64,000 bases of DNA from an uncultured Persicobacter sp. Its GTDB lineage: Bacteria > Bacteroidota > Bacteroidia > Cytophagales > Cyclobacteriaceae. Both the position numbers and the translations under genes were made by a program. Positions within the stretch are counted from its first letter, which is position 1, and each line of letters begins with the position of its first letter. The stretch spans positions 496,001-560,000 of the forward strand of contig CANMKE010000001.1 in the NCBI GenBank assembly GCA_947498325.1, written 5' to 3'. Below the pieces are notes generated by a model. It ran no database searches. It was not told where the DNA came from and saw only the letters and a program-made list of their open reading frames with translations. This document shows positions 8,406 through 16,746 of this stretch, in pieces.

Positions 8406-8951
8406 TCAAAATTTGTAGCCTACCTTGATCATTGCACCTGAATGAAAACCATTGTTGGTGTCATGCATCTGAGTGAAGATTTTGGCACCAAGGGAAAATC
8501 GGTCATTTAATTGATAGGTGTTTTCTAAAATGAAATTAGCCACAAAATTATTCTTTGCATAATCTAATACCGGTTGATCCGAAGGAGAGGGGCTGTAGTA
8601 ATAATTTCCGCTTCTTTCCCAAATATGTCCTAAGCCTACCCCTAATCGGAAATCATTTTGCTTGTTGTTCTTAAAAGGAGAAAAGTAGGCGTTTGTATTC
8701 ACTTGATAAAATGATCCATAGGTATTGGTTGTCGCCCCAACCTGTGTGTTTTGCCCAAAGCCTAAACTGCCACTGAAAGCAAAATAAGGTGTAGCTTTAT
8801 AATTGACTTCATTTTCAATCATAATGAAGTAATCATCTCCCGAATTGGTGAAGGTCCAACCAGTACCGAACCTAAAATCAAATTTTGAATCTTGTGCTTG
8901 TGTGAAAAATGCTGTTATACAAAGAATACTGAGCAGAAAAGTCTTTTTCAT
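8406..8951 (-). CDS. Small outer-membrane beta-barrel protein (paralogue 2)
   Basis: 181 residues: signal peptide MKKTFLLSILCITAFFTQAQ, then a mature barrel-like chain ending in IKVGYKF with a terminal Phe. It aligns along its length with the 7702-8232 product: DSKFDFRFGTGW, EVNYKATPYFAFSGSLGFG, SPFKNNKQNDFRLGVGLGHIW, FILENTYQLNDRFSLGAKI. Separate terminators and a 173-base gap suggest the two copies are transcribed independently, so they may be expressed under different conditions. Function unknown. Confidence 0.8.
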   Translation of the reverse strand: MKKTFLLSILCITAFFTQAQDSKFDFRFGTGWTFTNSGDDYFIMIENEVNYKATPYFAFSGSLGFGQNTQVGATTNTYGSFYQVNTNAYFSPFKNNKQNDFRLGVGLGHIWERSGNYYYSPSPSDQPVLDYAKNNFVANFILENTYQLNDRFSLGAKIFTQMHDTNNGFHSGAMIKVGYKF

Positions 8952-9068
8952 AATGATGATGTTGTGTTGATGAAAATTTAATGTTTAAATACTTACATTA
9001 ATCAATGTAAATCATTATAAAGTTAAATTTTTCTCTCCAATTTTGTTTTAGGTTGCAGTTAAAGTTTG

Positions 9069-9836
9069 TTAATTCGATGATGGCGTTTTGATGATTTTCT
9101 GTGCGACATAAAACCCATAACTGTAATAATCTTGGTAATTCTTATACAGCTCGAATTCTTCAATTTGTTCTTTTACAATCGCTTTGGCATCCTCAGAGTG
9201 ATCATGCTTTTGAAGGAAGGCGTCGAATTCCAAGGCGAGTGGTTCGTAATAATTTTTGATCCAACTATCAGGTTTCAGGTAGAAATAGCCCACCAATCGA
9301 TAGCCGTTTTCCTCCAAGACTTTGATCTTGTTGGCGGCGGTATCAATTTCAGGATAAGCTTCATTCCAAAAATCATTCAGTTCTTTTGGTCGGTCATTGG
9401 TGGTCCAGGTGATTTCACTGACGGCCAAATAACCTTTTGGTTTAAGGAATTTTCGCCACTGCTTGGTGCCTTTCTTGAAGCCCATATTGTAAATCGCTCC
9501 TTCAGACCAAATCATATCAAAAGTGTTTTTTTCAAAAGGCAATTGATCCATCGAAGCCTTCAAGGTTTGGATTTGATCGATCAAACCTACTTTATCAGCA
9601 TTGATTTCAAGTTGATTCAAGAATTCAGGAAATAGATCTACCGCCGTAATTTTGGATTGCGTGTTTTGGGCGAGGGTAAGGGTCGCATTTCCACTACCGC
9701 AACCAATATCAGCAATGGTTAATGCTTCATTCGGTAAATCCATCAACGCCAAAGCTTGTAAACTTTCTGCGGTACTTCCAGGTCCTTGGCGTGGGGTATT
9801 TTTGAAAAGGTCTAATATATAATCGATGTATGTCAT
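9069..9836 (-). CDS. Class I SAM-dependent methyltransferase
   Basis: 255 residues, cytoplasmic. Motif I IADIGCGSGNATLTLA (about residues 42-57) binds S-adenosylmethionine; AVDLFPEFL is motif post-I with its acidic residue; FDMIWSEGAIYNMGF is motif II. The C-terminal region has an aromatic-rich segment YKNYQDYYSYGFYVAQK. The family methylates small molecules, quinone precursors, or proteins; the substrate cannot be assigned. It stands between the small barrels and a repeat-containing gap, with no pathway partner next to it. Confidence 0.85.
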   Translation of the reverse strand: MTYIDYILDLFKNTPRQGPGSTAESLQALALMDLPNEALTIADIGCGSGNATLTLAQNTQSKITAVDLFPEFLNQLEINADKVGLIDQIQTLKASMDQLPFEKNTFDMIWSEGAIYNMGFKKGTKQWRKFLKPKGYLAVSEITWTTNDRPKELNDFWNEAYPEIDTAANKIKVLEENGYRLVGYFYLKPDSWIKNYYEPLALEFDAFLQKHDHSEDAKAIVKEQIEEFELYKNYQDYYSYGFYVAQKIIKTPSSN

Positions 9837-10257
9837 TTGTCTAAATGTTGCGTAGAATTATTATCTATTTTCCAAGGAATTAATTCCATGGCGATAATCT
9901 GCAAATTGTAAATCATCCACAAACTTATCTTGAAAAGCTGTAGGGGCCGACCTGTGTGTCTGCCCGAAGTTCTATTTTTAGGTGAATATAGGATACACAC
10001 ATGTGCATCCGCAATGTCATTAAGTTAAGGATTTTCGGGTGATTCAGGTCTAAATTCGAAGTGCTTGTAAAGGCGTTATTCTTAACGAATCACGTAACAA
10101 CTTGAATAAATCTAAGAGAAAGCCTGCAAAATCAGCATTGTGTTAGACGTTAAAAATAACGTCTCTACAGGATAACGCGCTTAACCCAATGACATTGGGT
10201 GCATCCGTACAGCGCTCTGAATATTATTTGGTTGTGATTATCAAAATCTATATAAGT
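9837..10257. other. Intergenic repeat region
   Basis: About 420 bases with no gene. It holds an imperfect inverted pair (GGGGCCGACCTGTGTGTCTG near 9947 against ATACACACATGTGCATCCGC ending near 10012) and then a full copy of the 184-base element at 10013-10196. Confidence 0.7.
10013..10196. repeat. Full-length 184-base palindromic element, copy 2
   Basis: Outer arms AATGTCATTAAGTTAAG (10013-10029) and CTTAACCCAATGACATT (10180-10196) are inverted. Inside lies the 102-base core (10067-10168), beginning GTAAAGGCGTTATTCTTAACG and ending CGTTAAAAATAACGTCTCTAC. The same arrangement occurs at 13214-13396. Confidence 0.85.
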
Positions 10258-10283
10258 AAAAAAGACTCCCAATTACAGGAGCC
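10258..10283 (-). terminator. Rho-independent terminator of the symporter gene
   Basis: On the minus strand GGCTCC and GGGAGTC form a six-pair stem around a short loop, followed by six T, 18 bases after the stop codon. Confidence 0.7.
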
Positions 10284-10300
10284 TTTTCAATATTTTAAAC

Positions 10301-11839
10301 TTAAGATTTTACCATTTCCTTTTCCCGCTTCAGATCATAATCCTTGATCCATTGGCGGTATTCCTTCAGGTCTTTTTTGACAATCGGCGCGAGCCAATAA
10401 AGCCCGATGATGTTTGGGGCACACATGGCGAATGCCATCGCGTCACCGAAGCGGAACACGGCGGTCAGTGAAAGGGAAGAACCGATAACGACGAAGATAC
10501 AGAAGATCAATTTGTAGGAAAGGTCAGCGACTTTGTTCTCTCCGAAAATGTAGGTCCATGCTTTCAGTCCGTAGTAGGAGCAAGAGATCATGGTGGATAA
10601 TGCAAAAAGGATGACGGCGATGGACAACACGATCGGGAACCAAGAGATCACTGAGGCAAAGGCACGGGAGGTTAGCTCTACACCTTCGGTTGCTGATGGA
10701 TCAAAAGAGTTGGTCAGGATGATCACCAAAGCGGTAACGGTACACACCAAAACGGTATCGACGAATGGCTCGATCATGCCGACAAATCCTTCAGAAACGG
10801 GGTGCTCGGTTTTGGCAGGGGCGTGTGCCGTGGCCGCCTGTCCGATACCTGCCTCATTGGAGAATGCTGCGCGCTGTACACCGATCACCAATACGCCGAT
10901 GAAACCACCCGCCATGGCTTTTGGATTAAAACCTTCAGTAATAATATGAAGCAAAGCCGAAGGGATTTCCTGATAATGGGCACCAATGACCACAAAGGCG
11001 GCTGAAAGATAAACAACGACCATCAGGGGTACGATTCGTGAAGTTACTTTCGCAATGGATTTAATTCCACCGATGATGATTGAGCCAGTGATGATGGCAA
11101 CGATCAAGCCGAAAATCCATCCTTGGCCATACAAAAAGCTATTTTGTCCGCCCGTTACATTGATTAGCTGTTTGGTCGCCTGATTAATCTGAATCATACA
11201 TCCGCCACCAAACGAACAGCCGACGGCAGGAATAGCATAAGCGAGTGCCAAGCCTTTACCTGTTTTTTCACGGCCAATGTCTTTTAATCCTTTCCATAAA
11301 TAATACATCGGGCCACCAGAAACGACGCCGTTTTCGTGCACCAGTCGATATTTAACGGCAAGGGTGCATTCGACGAATTTGGTCGCCATACCGAAAATAC
11401 CTGCCATGATCATCCAGAAAGTAGCACCTGCGCCACCCAAAGAAATGGCCAAAGCAACACCAGAGATATTACCGATACCTACCGTTCCCGAAAGGGCGGC
11501 GGTCAGCGCCTGAAAGTGGCTGACCTCTCCATCAGAGTCGGGTTCGTCGTATTTGCCTCGGATAATGTCGAAGGCATGTTTGAAGCCTCTAAAATTGAGA
11601 AATTTGAAATATAAGGTAAAGATCAGTGCTGCCGCAAACAGCCAAACCACAACGATCGGTAAGCTGACGTGGTCGGTAAGTTTGATGGAGAAGAAAATGA
11701 CTTTTTCAAGGGCAGAAATGAAGGGGTCCAGAAATTGGTTGATCCGTTCATCAATATTGGTTGCTGTCGCCAAGACAGTCGGGGAGGTAGAGAGCAGTTT
11801 TTCGAACAGGCCGAAAAGCTGCGTTAGAAAATGAAGCAT
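10301..11839 (-). CDS. Sodium:alanine symporter, AGCS family
   Basis: 512 residues, an inner-membrane carrier with about ten hydrophobic helices. Family signatures are plain: TAALSGTVGIGNISGVA (about 115-131), GGAGATFWMIMAGIFGMATKFVECTLAVKYR, NEAGIGQAATAHAPA and the following EPFVDTVLVCTVTALVI. AGCS proteins import alanine or glycine with sodium. The first 50 residues form an extra amphipathic N-terminal section before the first helix. A -7 promoter box TACATTTG lies upstream at 11882-11889. Single-gene unit with its own terminator; possible substrates are alanine, glycine or D-alanine. Confidence 0.92.
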   Translation of the reverse strand: MLHFLTQLFGLFEKLLSTSPTVLATATNIDERINQFLDPFISALEKVIFFSIKLTDHVSLPIVVVWLFAAALIFTLYFKFLNFRGFKHAFDIIRGKYDEPDSDGEVSHFQALTAALSGTVGIGNISGVALAISLGGAGATFWMIMAGIFGMATKFVECTLAVKYRLVHENGVVSGGPMYYLWKGLKDIGREKTGKGLALAYAIPAVGCSFGGGCMIQINQATKQLINVTGGQNSFLYGQGWIFGLIVAIITGSIIIGGIKSIAKVTSRIVPLMVVVYLSAAFVVIGAHYQEIPSALLHIITEGFNPKAMAGGFIGVLVIGVQRAAFSNEAGIGQAATAHAPAKTEHPVSEGFVGMIEPFVDTVLVCTVTALVIILTNSFDPSATEGVELTSRAFASVISWFPIVLSIAVILFALSTMISCSYYGLKAWTYIFGENKVADLSYKLIFCIFVVIGSSLSLTAVFRFGDAMAFAMCAPNIIGLYWLAPIVKKDLKEYRQWIKDYDLKREKEMVKS

Positions 11840-11881
11840 TAGTTTGCTATGATTTTTTTAATGGTTTTCAAAAATTGACTG

Positions 11882-11889
11882 CAAATGTA
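11882..11889 (-). promoter_or_regulatory. -7 promoter box upstream of the symporter gene
   Basis: TACATTTG on the minus strand fits TAnnTTTG, about 45 bases upstream of the ATG. No good -33 box is seen at the expected distance, so this is a partial match. Confidence 0.4.
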
Positions 11890-12099
11890 AGGCTTGTCGG
11901 TTTTTTAAACCATAATCATTCAGATAATTTTATTTTTTTACCATAAAAATTACGAACAATGCCGAATATTATTTGGTCAGTAAGGGCTATTGTTGGTGGG
12001 TAAATGTCAGTTTTGGGGCTTGTTGCTTTTGTTATCTTAAACAAAAAATGCAAATTGCTGCTGATTTTAAACAATCCAGAAACCTAACCCAATAATATA

Positions 12100-12987
12100 A
12101 TGCCAACGATCTTAGATGGTAAAGCGACCTCCAAGGCGCTACAAGACCAAATTGCTGAAGAAACTGCTGCTTTTGTGGCGCAGGGAGGAAAGAAACCACA
12201 TTTGGCAGCGATCCTTGTCGGTGAGGATGGTGCTTCTCAAACCTATGTGAACCATAAAGTTAAAGCCTGTGAGCGTGTAGGGTTTTCTTCAACACTAAAG
12301 CGTTTTCCTGCGGATATTACCGAAGAAGCCCTTTTGGAAGAAGTGGAGGCGATCAATGCCAATGACGATATCGATGGACTGATTGTGCAGTTGCCATTGC
12401 CAAAGCACATCAATGTAACGAAAGTAACGGACCGTATCCGTCCAGAAAAAGATGTGGATGGTTTCCACCCGATTAATGTGGGACGTATGACTTTGGGGCA
12501 GCCAGCCTATATTTCAGCGACGCCTTTCGGGATCATGAAATTGTTGGAGCGTTACGAAGTAGAAACTTCAGGCAAGCATTGTGTCGTGATCGGCCGTTCG
12601 GATATCGTTGGACGCCCAATGAGTATTTTGCTTTCGCAAAAAGGAAATCCTGGCGACTGTACCGTAACGATCTGTCATAGCCGTACCAAGAATTTGAAAG
12701 AAATGACTTTGCAGGCGGATATCGTGGTGGCTGCTTTGGGTATTCCAGAATTTTTGAAAGGGGATATGGTCAAAGAAGGCGCAACCGTGATTGACGTAGG
12801 CATTACCCGCGTGGAGGATGCTTCCAAGAAATCAGGTTTCCGCTTGGTTGGTGATGTAGATTACGCAGCGGTAGCTCCAAAATCTGAATTCATCACGCCT
12901 GTTCCAGGTGGTGTAGGTCCAATGACGATTGCTTCATTGTTGTACAATACGATGCAGTCGGCGAAGAAAGCGGTTTATTCGGTTTAA
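12100..12987 (+). CDS. folD: Bifunctional methylenetetrahydrofolate dehydrogenase/methenyltetrahydrofolate cyclohydrolase
   Basis: 295 residues, cytoplasmic. FolD oxidises 5,10-methylene-THF and hydrolyses the product to 10-formyl-THF for purine and formyl-Met synthesis. Visible motifs: [14 protein letters not shown] with the catalytic Lys, [14 protein letters not shown], the signature [14 protein letters not shown], the NADP site [14 protein letters not shown] and the C-terminal [16 protein letters not shown]. Length and order are normal for the family. It is monocistronic, with a strong terminator at 13048-13081. Confidence 0.96.
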   Translation: MPTILDGKATSKALQDQIAEETAAFVAQGGKKPHLAAILVGEDGASQTYVNHKVKACERVGFSSTLKRFPADITEEALLEEVEAINANDDIDGLIVQLPLPKHINVTKVTDRIRPEKDVDGFHPINVGRMTLGQPAYISATPFGIMKLLERYEVETSGKHCVVIGRSDIVGRPMSILLSQKGNPGDCTVTICHSRTKNLKEMTLQADIVVAALGIPEFLKGDMVKEGATVIDVGITRVEDASKKSGFRLVGDVDYAAVAPKSEFITPVPGGVGPMTIASLLYNTMQSAKKAVYSV

Positions 12988-13047
12988 GTTGATTCAATAA
13001 TAACGTTGGTTCAAACGTCCCGCTTGGATCTAAGTGATATGATATTA

Positions 13048-13081
13048 GCCTCCAATCTTTTCAAGGTTGGGGGCTTTTTTT
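13048..13081 (+). terminator. Rho-independent terminator of folD
   Basis: GCCTCCAATCTT pairs with AAGGTTGGGGGC (12 pairs with a few G-T) around TTC, followed by seven T. Confidence 0.85.
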
Positions 13082-13213
13082 GATCTTGTTTTACTTGATT
13101 AGAAGGATTATCAAGATTTTAATTAGATTAATGGTTAGTCGTAGGGGGCTGTGCATAACATGAATTGTAATTTATATCACCAAATAAGATTCAGCTTTGG
13201 TAGGGTCAGATCC

Positions 13214-13396
13214 AATGTCATTCAGTTAAGGATTTTGAGGGACACAGGTCTAAATTTGAAATGCTTGTAGAGGCGTTATTCTTAACGACTCACGTAACAA
13301 TTTGAATAAATCTAAGAGGAAACCTATAAAACCACCATTGAATTAGACGTTAAAAATAACGTCTCTACAGGATAAGGCACATAACTTAATGACATT
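13214..13396. repeat. Full-length 183-base palindromic element, copy 3
   Basis: Outer arms AATGTCATTCAGTTAAG and ATAACTTAATGACATT are inverted, and the 102-base core at 13267-13368 starts GTAGAGGCGTTATTCTTAACG and ends CGTTAAAAATAACGTCTCTAC. Sequence, length and flanks match the copy at 10013-10196. Confidence 0.85.
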
Positions 13397-13406
13397 GGGG
13401 GCGGAC

Positions 13407-13811
13407 CCAATGTCATTAAGTTAAGAAACAGTCGATCATTTGTTCGAAATTATGACTTTAAAGCAGATTAAACCAAAGGGTATTCAGAGAGGTATGAATT
13501 GAAAGGTTATTTAATGTGTATTTAAAATTTCTGTTTTTATATCCCGAAGGGATTACATACCATAGCGAGGGGTGAAACCCCTCGAAATATCGCTCCCCTA
13601 AAACCTATAACCCTGAAAGGGTGCAACTCTTTATTTGTTTAGAAATTTATATTACGCCCTTTCAGGGCTCAGTATTTTGTCGGTTATTATCCCGGGGTTT
13701 CACCCCGGGCTATGATATATCATCCCTTCGGGATTTTCATTTCATTATTCAAAGAATTGCTCAAATTAATACATACCTTCAAGCAATATGCCTTTAACTT
13801 AATGACATTGG
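13407..13811. repeat. 405-base unit with 18-base terminal inverted repeats (MITE-like)
   Basis: Left end CCAATGTCATTAAGTTAA (13407-13424) and right end TTAACTTAATGACATTGG (13794-13811) are perfect reverse complements. They belong to the same family as the outer arms of the 184-base element, but this unit carries a different interior: the double-armed palindrome at 13541-13734. No reading frame for a transposase is present, so any movement would depend on an enzyme elsewhere. Confidence 0.7.
13541..13734. repeat. 194-base double-armed palindrome built from three nested hairpin motifs
   Basis: The left arm (13541-13621) has, in order, ATCCCGAAGGGAT, CGAGGGGTGAAACCCCTCG and CCCTGAAAGGG. The right arm (13656-13734) has their inverse in reverse order: GCCCTTTCAGGGC, CCCGGGGTTTCACCCCGGG and ATCCCTTCGGGAT. 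Each motif is itself a small hairpin, so the unit could fold either as six hairpins or as one long cruciform. The two G+C-rich hairpins have changed on both sides in a way that keeps pairing within each hairpin, which points to selection on local hairpins. Confidence 0.8.
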
Positions 13812-13885
13812 GGGCGGACCCATGCGTCTGACCTAAACAGTCATTTTACAAGCTAACTGTTGGTGAACACGTGGGTTCGCCCGTA
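13811..13885. repeat. Imperfect inverted repeat of the GGGCGGACC type
   Basis: GGGGCGGACCCATGCGTCTG near the left end pairs imperfectly with GAACACGTGGGTTCGCCC near the right end, leaving a loop of about 35 bases. A similar pair lies at about 9946-10012. Confidence 0.6.
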
Positions 13886-14075
13886 CTCAACAGGGTAAAA
13901 TTTCCTAAGGTGATTTCAGATTAGAGGTATGCGTCAGTTCTGTATCCGTTTCCATACCGTGATCTTCAAGAATTAATCCTATCCATTCCATTAATCTACG
14001 GACGAACATTCCGCCTAATCGATTAAATCTCTACGATCAATGAATGATTAGCTTTTATCAGACACGCAAAAATCG

Positions 14076-14083
14076 TAATTTTG
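14076..14083 (+). promoter_or_regulatory. -7 promoter box upstream of queE
   Basis: TAATTTTG fits TAnnTTTG and lies 54 bases before the queE ATG. The expected -33 position has only TTTT, so support is partial. Confidence 0.4.
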
Positions 14084-14136
14084 TCAATTCAAAAAATTAA
14101 TATTCTGCAAAGGCAGAAGAAAGACGGAATCGCCGA

Positions 14137-14781
14137 ATGAGTACGAAAGGAAAAGCAATATATACAGAAGCCATCAAGGCAGGGAAGGCCTATCCAATTA
14201 TGGAGGCTTTTTACACTTTACAGGGAGAGGGAAGGTTTGCAGGACATGCCGCTTATTTTATCCGTCTGGCAGGCTGCGATGTCGGCTGTGTATGGTGTGA
14301 TGTGAAGGAAAGCTGGGATGCCGAACAACATCCTGTATTATCCACCGAGGAGATTGTTCAGCAAGCTGCAAGTTACCCAGGAAGAATGGCTGTGGTAACA
14401 GGAGGAGAGCCATTGATGTACAATTGTGCGCCATTGACGGCGGCTTTACATGCTGATGGTTTTCAAACCAATATCGAAACTTCAGGGGCCCATCCGATCA
14501 GTGGAGACTGGGACTGGATAACACTTTCACCCAAAAAATTCAAGGCGCCTTTAGCGGAGGTTTGTGCCGTGGCTCATGAATTGAAAGTAGTCATCTTTCA
14601 TAAAAGTGATTTCGCCTGGGCGGAAGAACATGCAGCGAAGGTCGGCAAGGACTGTAAGTTATTGCTTCAGGTAGAGTGGGGTAAAAGTGCAGAGCTATTG
14701 CCAATGATCATTGAGTATGTGAAGGAAAACCCACAATGGCAGATCAGTTTGCAGACGCATAAGTATATGGATATTCCTTGA
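14137..14781 (+). CDS. queE: 7-carboxy-7-deazaguanine synthase (radical SAM)
   Basis: 214 residues. QueE rearranges 6-carboxytetrahydropterin to 7-carboxy-7-deazaguanine on the way to queuosine in tRNA. The N-terminal FYTLQGEGRFAGHAAYFIRL and the cluster motif CDVGCVWCD (three Cys for the 4Fe-4S centre, spaced C-x3-C-x2-C) are diagnostic, with the GGEPL motif following. The other queuosine genes (queC, queD, queF) are not in the window. The next gene, an HMA-domain protein, follows after 22 bases and may be cotranscribed. Confidence 0.93.
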   Translation: MSTKGKAIYTEAIKAGKAYPIMEAFYTLQGEGRFAGHAAYFIRLAGCDVGCVWCDVKESWDAEQHPVLSTEEIVQQAASYPGRMAVVTGGEPLMYNCAPLTAALHADGFQTNIETSGAHPISGDWDWITLSPKKFKAPLAEVCAVAHELKVVIFHKSDFAWAEEHAAKVGKDCKLLLQVEWGKSAELLPMIIEYVKENPQWQISLQTHKYMDIP

Positions 14782-14803
14782 TGTTTAAAAATAAAATCAA
14801 CCC

Positions 14804-15037
14804 ATGAAACACCAATTCAAAACCAATATCAATTGTGGAGGCTGTATCGACAAGGTTACGCCGACCATGAAACAGCATTTTTCTGATGATCAGTGGTCAG
14901 TGAATACCGGTCATCAGGACAAGATTCTGACTGTTGAAACGGACAAGGCCGCTCATGAAGTTCAGCAAATAGTAATCGACGCTGGTTTTAAGGCCGAGCC
15001 TGTTAAAAAAGGACTTTTCGGTAAACTGTTTGGCTGA
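14804..15037 (+). CDS. Small heavy-metal-associated (HMA) domain protein
   Basis: 77 residues, a single ferredoxin-like HMA domain. NINCGGCIDKV near the N-terminus holds the metal-binding CxxC. Such proteins bind copper or zinc and hand it to P-type ATPases or other partners; here no copper ATPase is nearby. The tail ends PVKKGLFGKLFG, a short amphipathic stretch. It starts 22 bases after queE, probably in the same transcript, though no functional link is obvious. Confidence 0.82.
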   Translation: MKHQFKTNINCGGCIDKVTPTMKQHFSDDQWSVNTGHQDKILTVETDKAAHEVQQIVIDAGFKAEPVKKGLFGKLFG

Positions 15038-15225
15038 ACAATTTTCTGTTCCCATTTTTAGAAATCATTTACTTTATTGCCTATTAATGTGATGGTCAAT
15101 TGTTCGTAGATGATTTCTTGCTGATCCTCATTTCCGCCTCTTCATTTGGTCTAAATAATCGCAATTGTTGGCATCGTTTTCCTGTTGGAATAGGTGTGTA
15201 GAGGGGCTGATTTGATTGGTGATAC

Positions 15226-15864
15226 CTATGAATATTCCGCAAGAATATCTTCAAGAATTAACTGATTGTCCTGATCAAAAAGGTGGGGATATTCGGCTTG
15301 CATCAGGTCCATTACCTGCTCAAGCGGAAAGTCGTCAAAAGCGCCGTAGTCGTGAAGGTATTCCATAAATTGCTCCTTATTGCGGTCATAAGGCTGAAAA
15401 ATGCTGTCGTGCGCTCCATCCCAGTCCAATGCTTCGCAATTAAGTTTGTCGCAAAGCGCTTTATTGAAAGCGGGTGTGCATTTGATCCATCGGCCATTGA
15501 GGTAAGCGAGGGTGTAACCATGTGGTACCAGAACGTTAGACCGAAGAATCTTTTCGAGCCTTGCGGTGCCCATATGGTTTCGGACTTTGGCAATACCCAG
15601 TTTCGAGGGGATGCCAGCAGCTTGCAAACAGGCGCAAAGAAACATGGCTTTGGCAATACAATGACCTTCTTTTTTCTCCATAATCTTACTTGCTCGGTTG
15701 TCTTCGAGCCTGAAGGATATTAACAATGGGTTATATTTAAAAGAATCCCGTACGGTATAGTATAATCTGATCGCCTTATTGGTCGGGGAGAGGTATTCTG
15801 GGCAATGGGTTTGAACAAAGTCAACAATTGCAGGGTCCTGGGGATCAATCAATGGGTCAGTCAT
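15226..15864 (-). CDS. Transglutaminase-like domain protein
   Basis: 212 residues without a signal peptide. The papain-like core is visible: catalytic Cys in KEGHCIAKAMFLCACLQAAG (about residues 65-84), His in VPHGYTLAYLNGRWIKCTPAF, with a later Asp. The arrangement matches the transglutaminase-like/cysteine protease superfamily, whose bacterial members are often proteases or amidases. The opening DPQDPAIVDFVQTHCP resembles the predicted enzyme group that handles short peptides, but the substrate is unknown. A -7-like box TAAATTTG lies about 80 bases upstream (15942-15949). Confidence 0.8.
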   Translation of the reverse strand: MTDPLIDPQDPAIVDFVQTHCPEYLSPTNKAIRLYYTVRDSFKYNPLLISFRLEDNRASKIMEKKEGHCIAKAMFLCACLQAAGIPSKLGIAKVRNHMGTARLEKILRSNVLVPHGYTLAYLNGRWIKCTPAFNKALCDKLNCEALDWDGAHDSIFQPYDRNKEQFMEYLHDYGAFDDFPLEQVMDLMQAEYPHLFDQDNQLILEDILAEYS

Positions 15865-16053
15865 GTGTTGATGTTTTTTTATACTCTATATAAATTAGAA
15901 TAAAAAAAAGACATTCGCTCGTTTTATTTTTGAATATTTTCCAAATTTATAAAGAAGTACTCGGTGTGGTGGCGCTCCATGAAAATGGGGGAGACGCGTT
16001 AATGGAAGCGTACAAAGTTGCCAGGCGAGCATTAACTTAAATTATGACGGTCA

Positions 16054-16476
16054 ATGGCTACATTTAACAATATTATCCTGGTGGATGACGATGTGGTAAG
16101 TAATTATATCTGTGACAGGATCATGTCGAGGAATAATTATGTTGCGACACTCAACGCCTTTTCTAATCCCGTGGAAGCATTGGGTTTTCTTAAAGAAATC
16201 GTTGATAAGCGACTGTGGAATTTACTGCCACAAGTGCTGATGCTCGATTTACAAATGCCACAAATGGATGGCTGGGCTTTCCTGGATAAGTTGTCGGCTT
16301 TGGACCCACTGATGCACGAAAAAATGTATATCGTGATTCTTTCGTCCTCTATCTTTTCTGAAGATATGGATCGGGCAAATGAACACCCGATGGTACGTCA
16401 GTATTTCTCCAAGCCAATCCGTCCCGATATTTTAGAGAGTATTCATTTGAATCTTGAAAATACCCGCATGGTTTAG
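16054..16476 (+). CDS. Single-domain response regulator (receiver only)
   Basis: 140 residues, one receiver domain and nothing else. Acidic pocket DDD at 11-13, phosphoacceptor Asp65 in VLMLDLQMPQMDGW, the SS position in VILSSS, and the conserved Lys in YFSKPI. It would pass phosphate or signal by protein contact, not by DNA binding. No kinase lies next to it; the kinase cluster is 37 kb away. The terminator at 16534-16573 follows. Confidence 0.9.
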   Translation: MATFNNIILVDDDVVSNYICDRIMSRNNYVATLNAFSNPVEALGFLKEIVDKRLWNLLPQVLMLDLQMPQMDGWAFLDKLSALDPLMHEKMYIVILSSSIFSEDMDRANEHPMVRQYFSKPIRPDILESIHLNLENTRMV

Positions 16477-16533
16477 CAGCTGTTAATAGCTTAAACCTTA
16501 CCATGAGTTGGGGGATATTTATTAAGCATAAAG

Positions 16534-16573
16534 CAAAAAAAATAGCGATGATTTTGGTCATCGCTATTTTTTT
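16534..16573. terminator. Bidirectional terminator between convergent genes
   Basis: AAAAATAGCGATGA and TCATCGCTATTTTT pair around TTTTGG, with A and T runs on both sides, between the receiver gene (plus) and the OmpA gene (minus). Confidence 0.85.
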
Positions 16574-16746
16574 GTGAAAGCAATTATAGCATGTTGAATA
16601 ACTTGTCATCCTACTGCAAATTCAGATGATTGAAATTGATTTTGAATTATTTATCAACAATAGCGCTACTATGCTCTCAAAATAATCCTTCATCACTTCT
16701 GCCATGCTCCCAAGCTTCGTTGTGAATTTCAGTTTTAAACCTGCGC

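Larger units (their letters stand above)
12988..14136. other. 1.1-kb intergenic repeat island
   Basis: No protein gene is supported. From left to right it holds the folD terminator, the full 183-base element (13214-13396), a larger unit bounded by 18-base inverted repeats (13407-13811) with a 194-base double-armed palindrome inside, and a further inverted pair (13811-13885). The last 200 bases before queE include its probable promoter. Confidence 0.75.

Noticed and set aside
9132-9635. 167-codon plus-strand frame opposite the methyltransferase
   Set aside because: Antisense to a gene with clear SAM motifs; no motif in the other frame.
13541-13734. Palindrome as tRNA or rRNA fragment
   Set aside because: It lacks the T-arm and anticodon-arm patterns and any similarity to rRNA cores; its symmetry explains the hairpins.
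4652-13811. Repeats as a CRISPR array
   Set aside because: Copies are kilobases apart, palindromic and of variable inner sequence; there is no regular repeat-spacer pattern and no cas gene.
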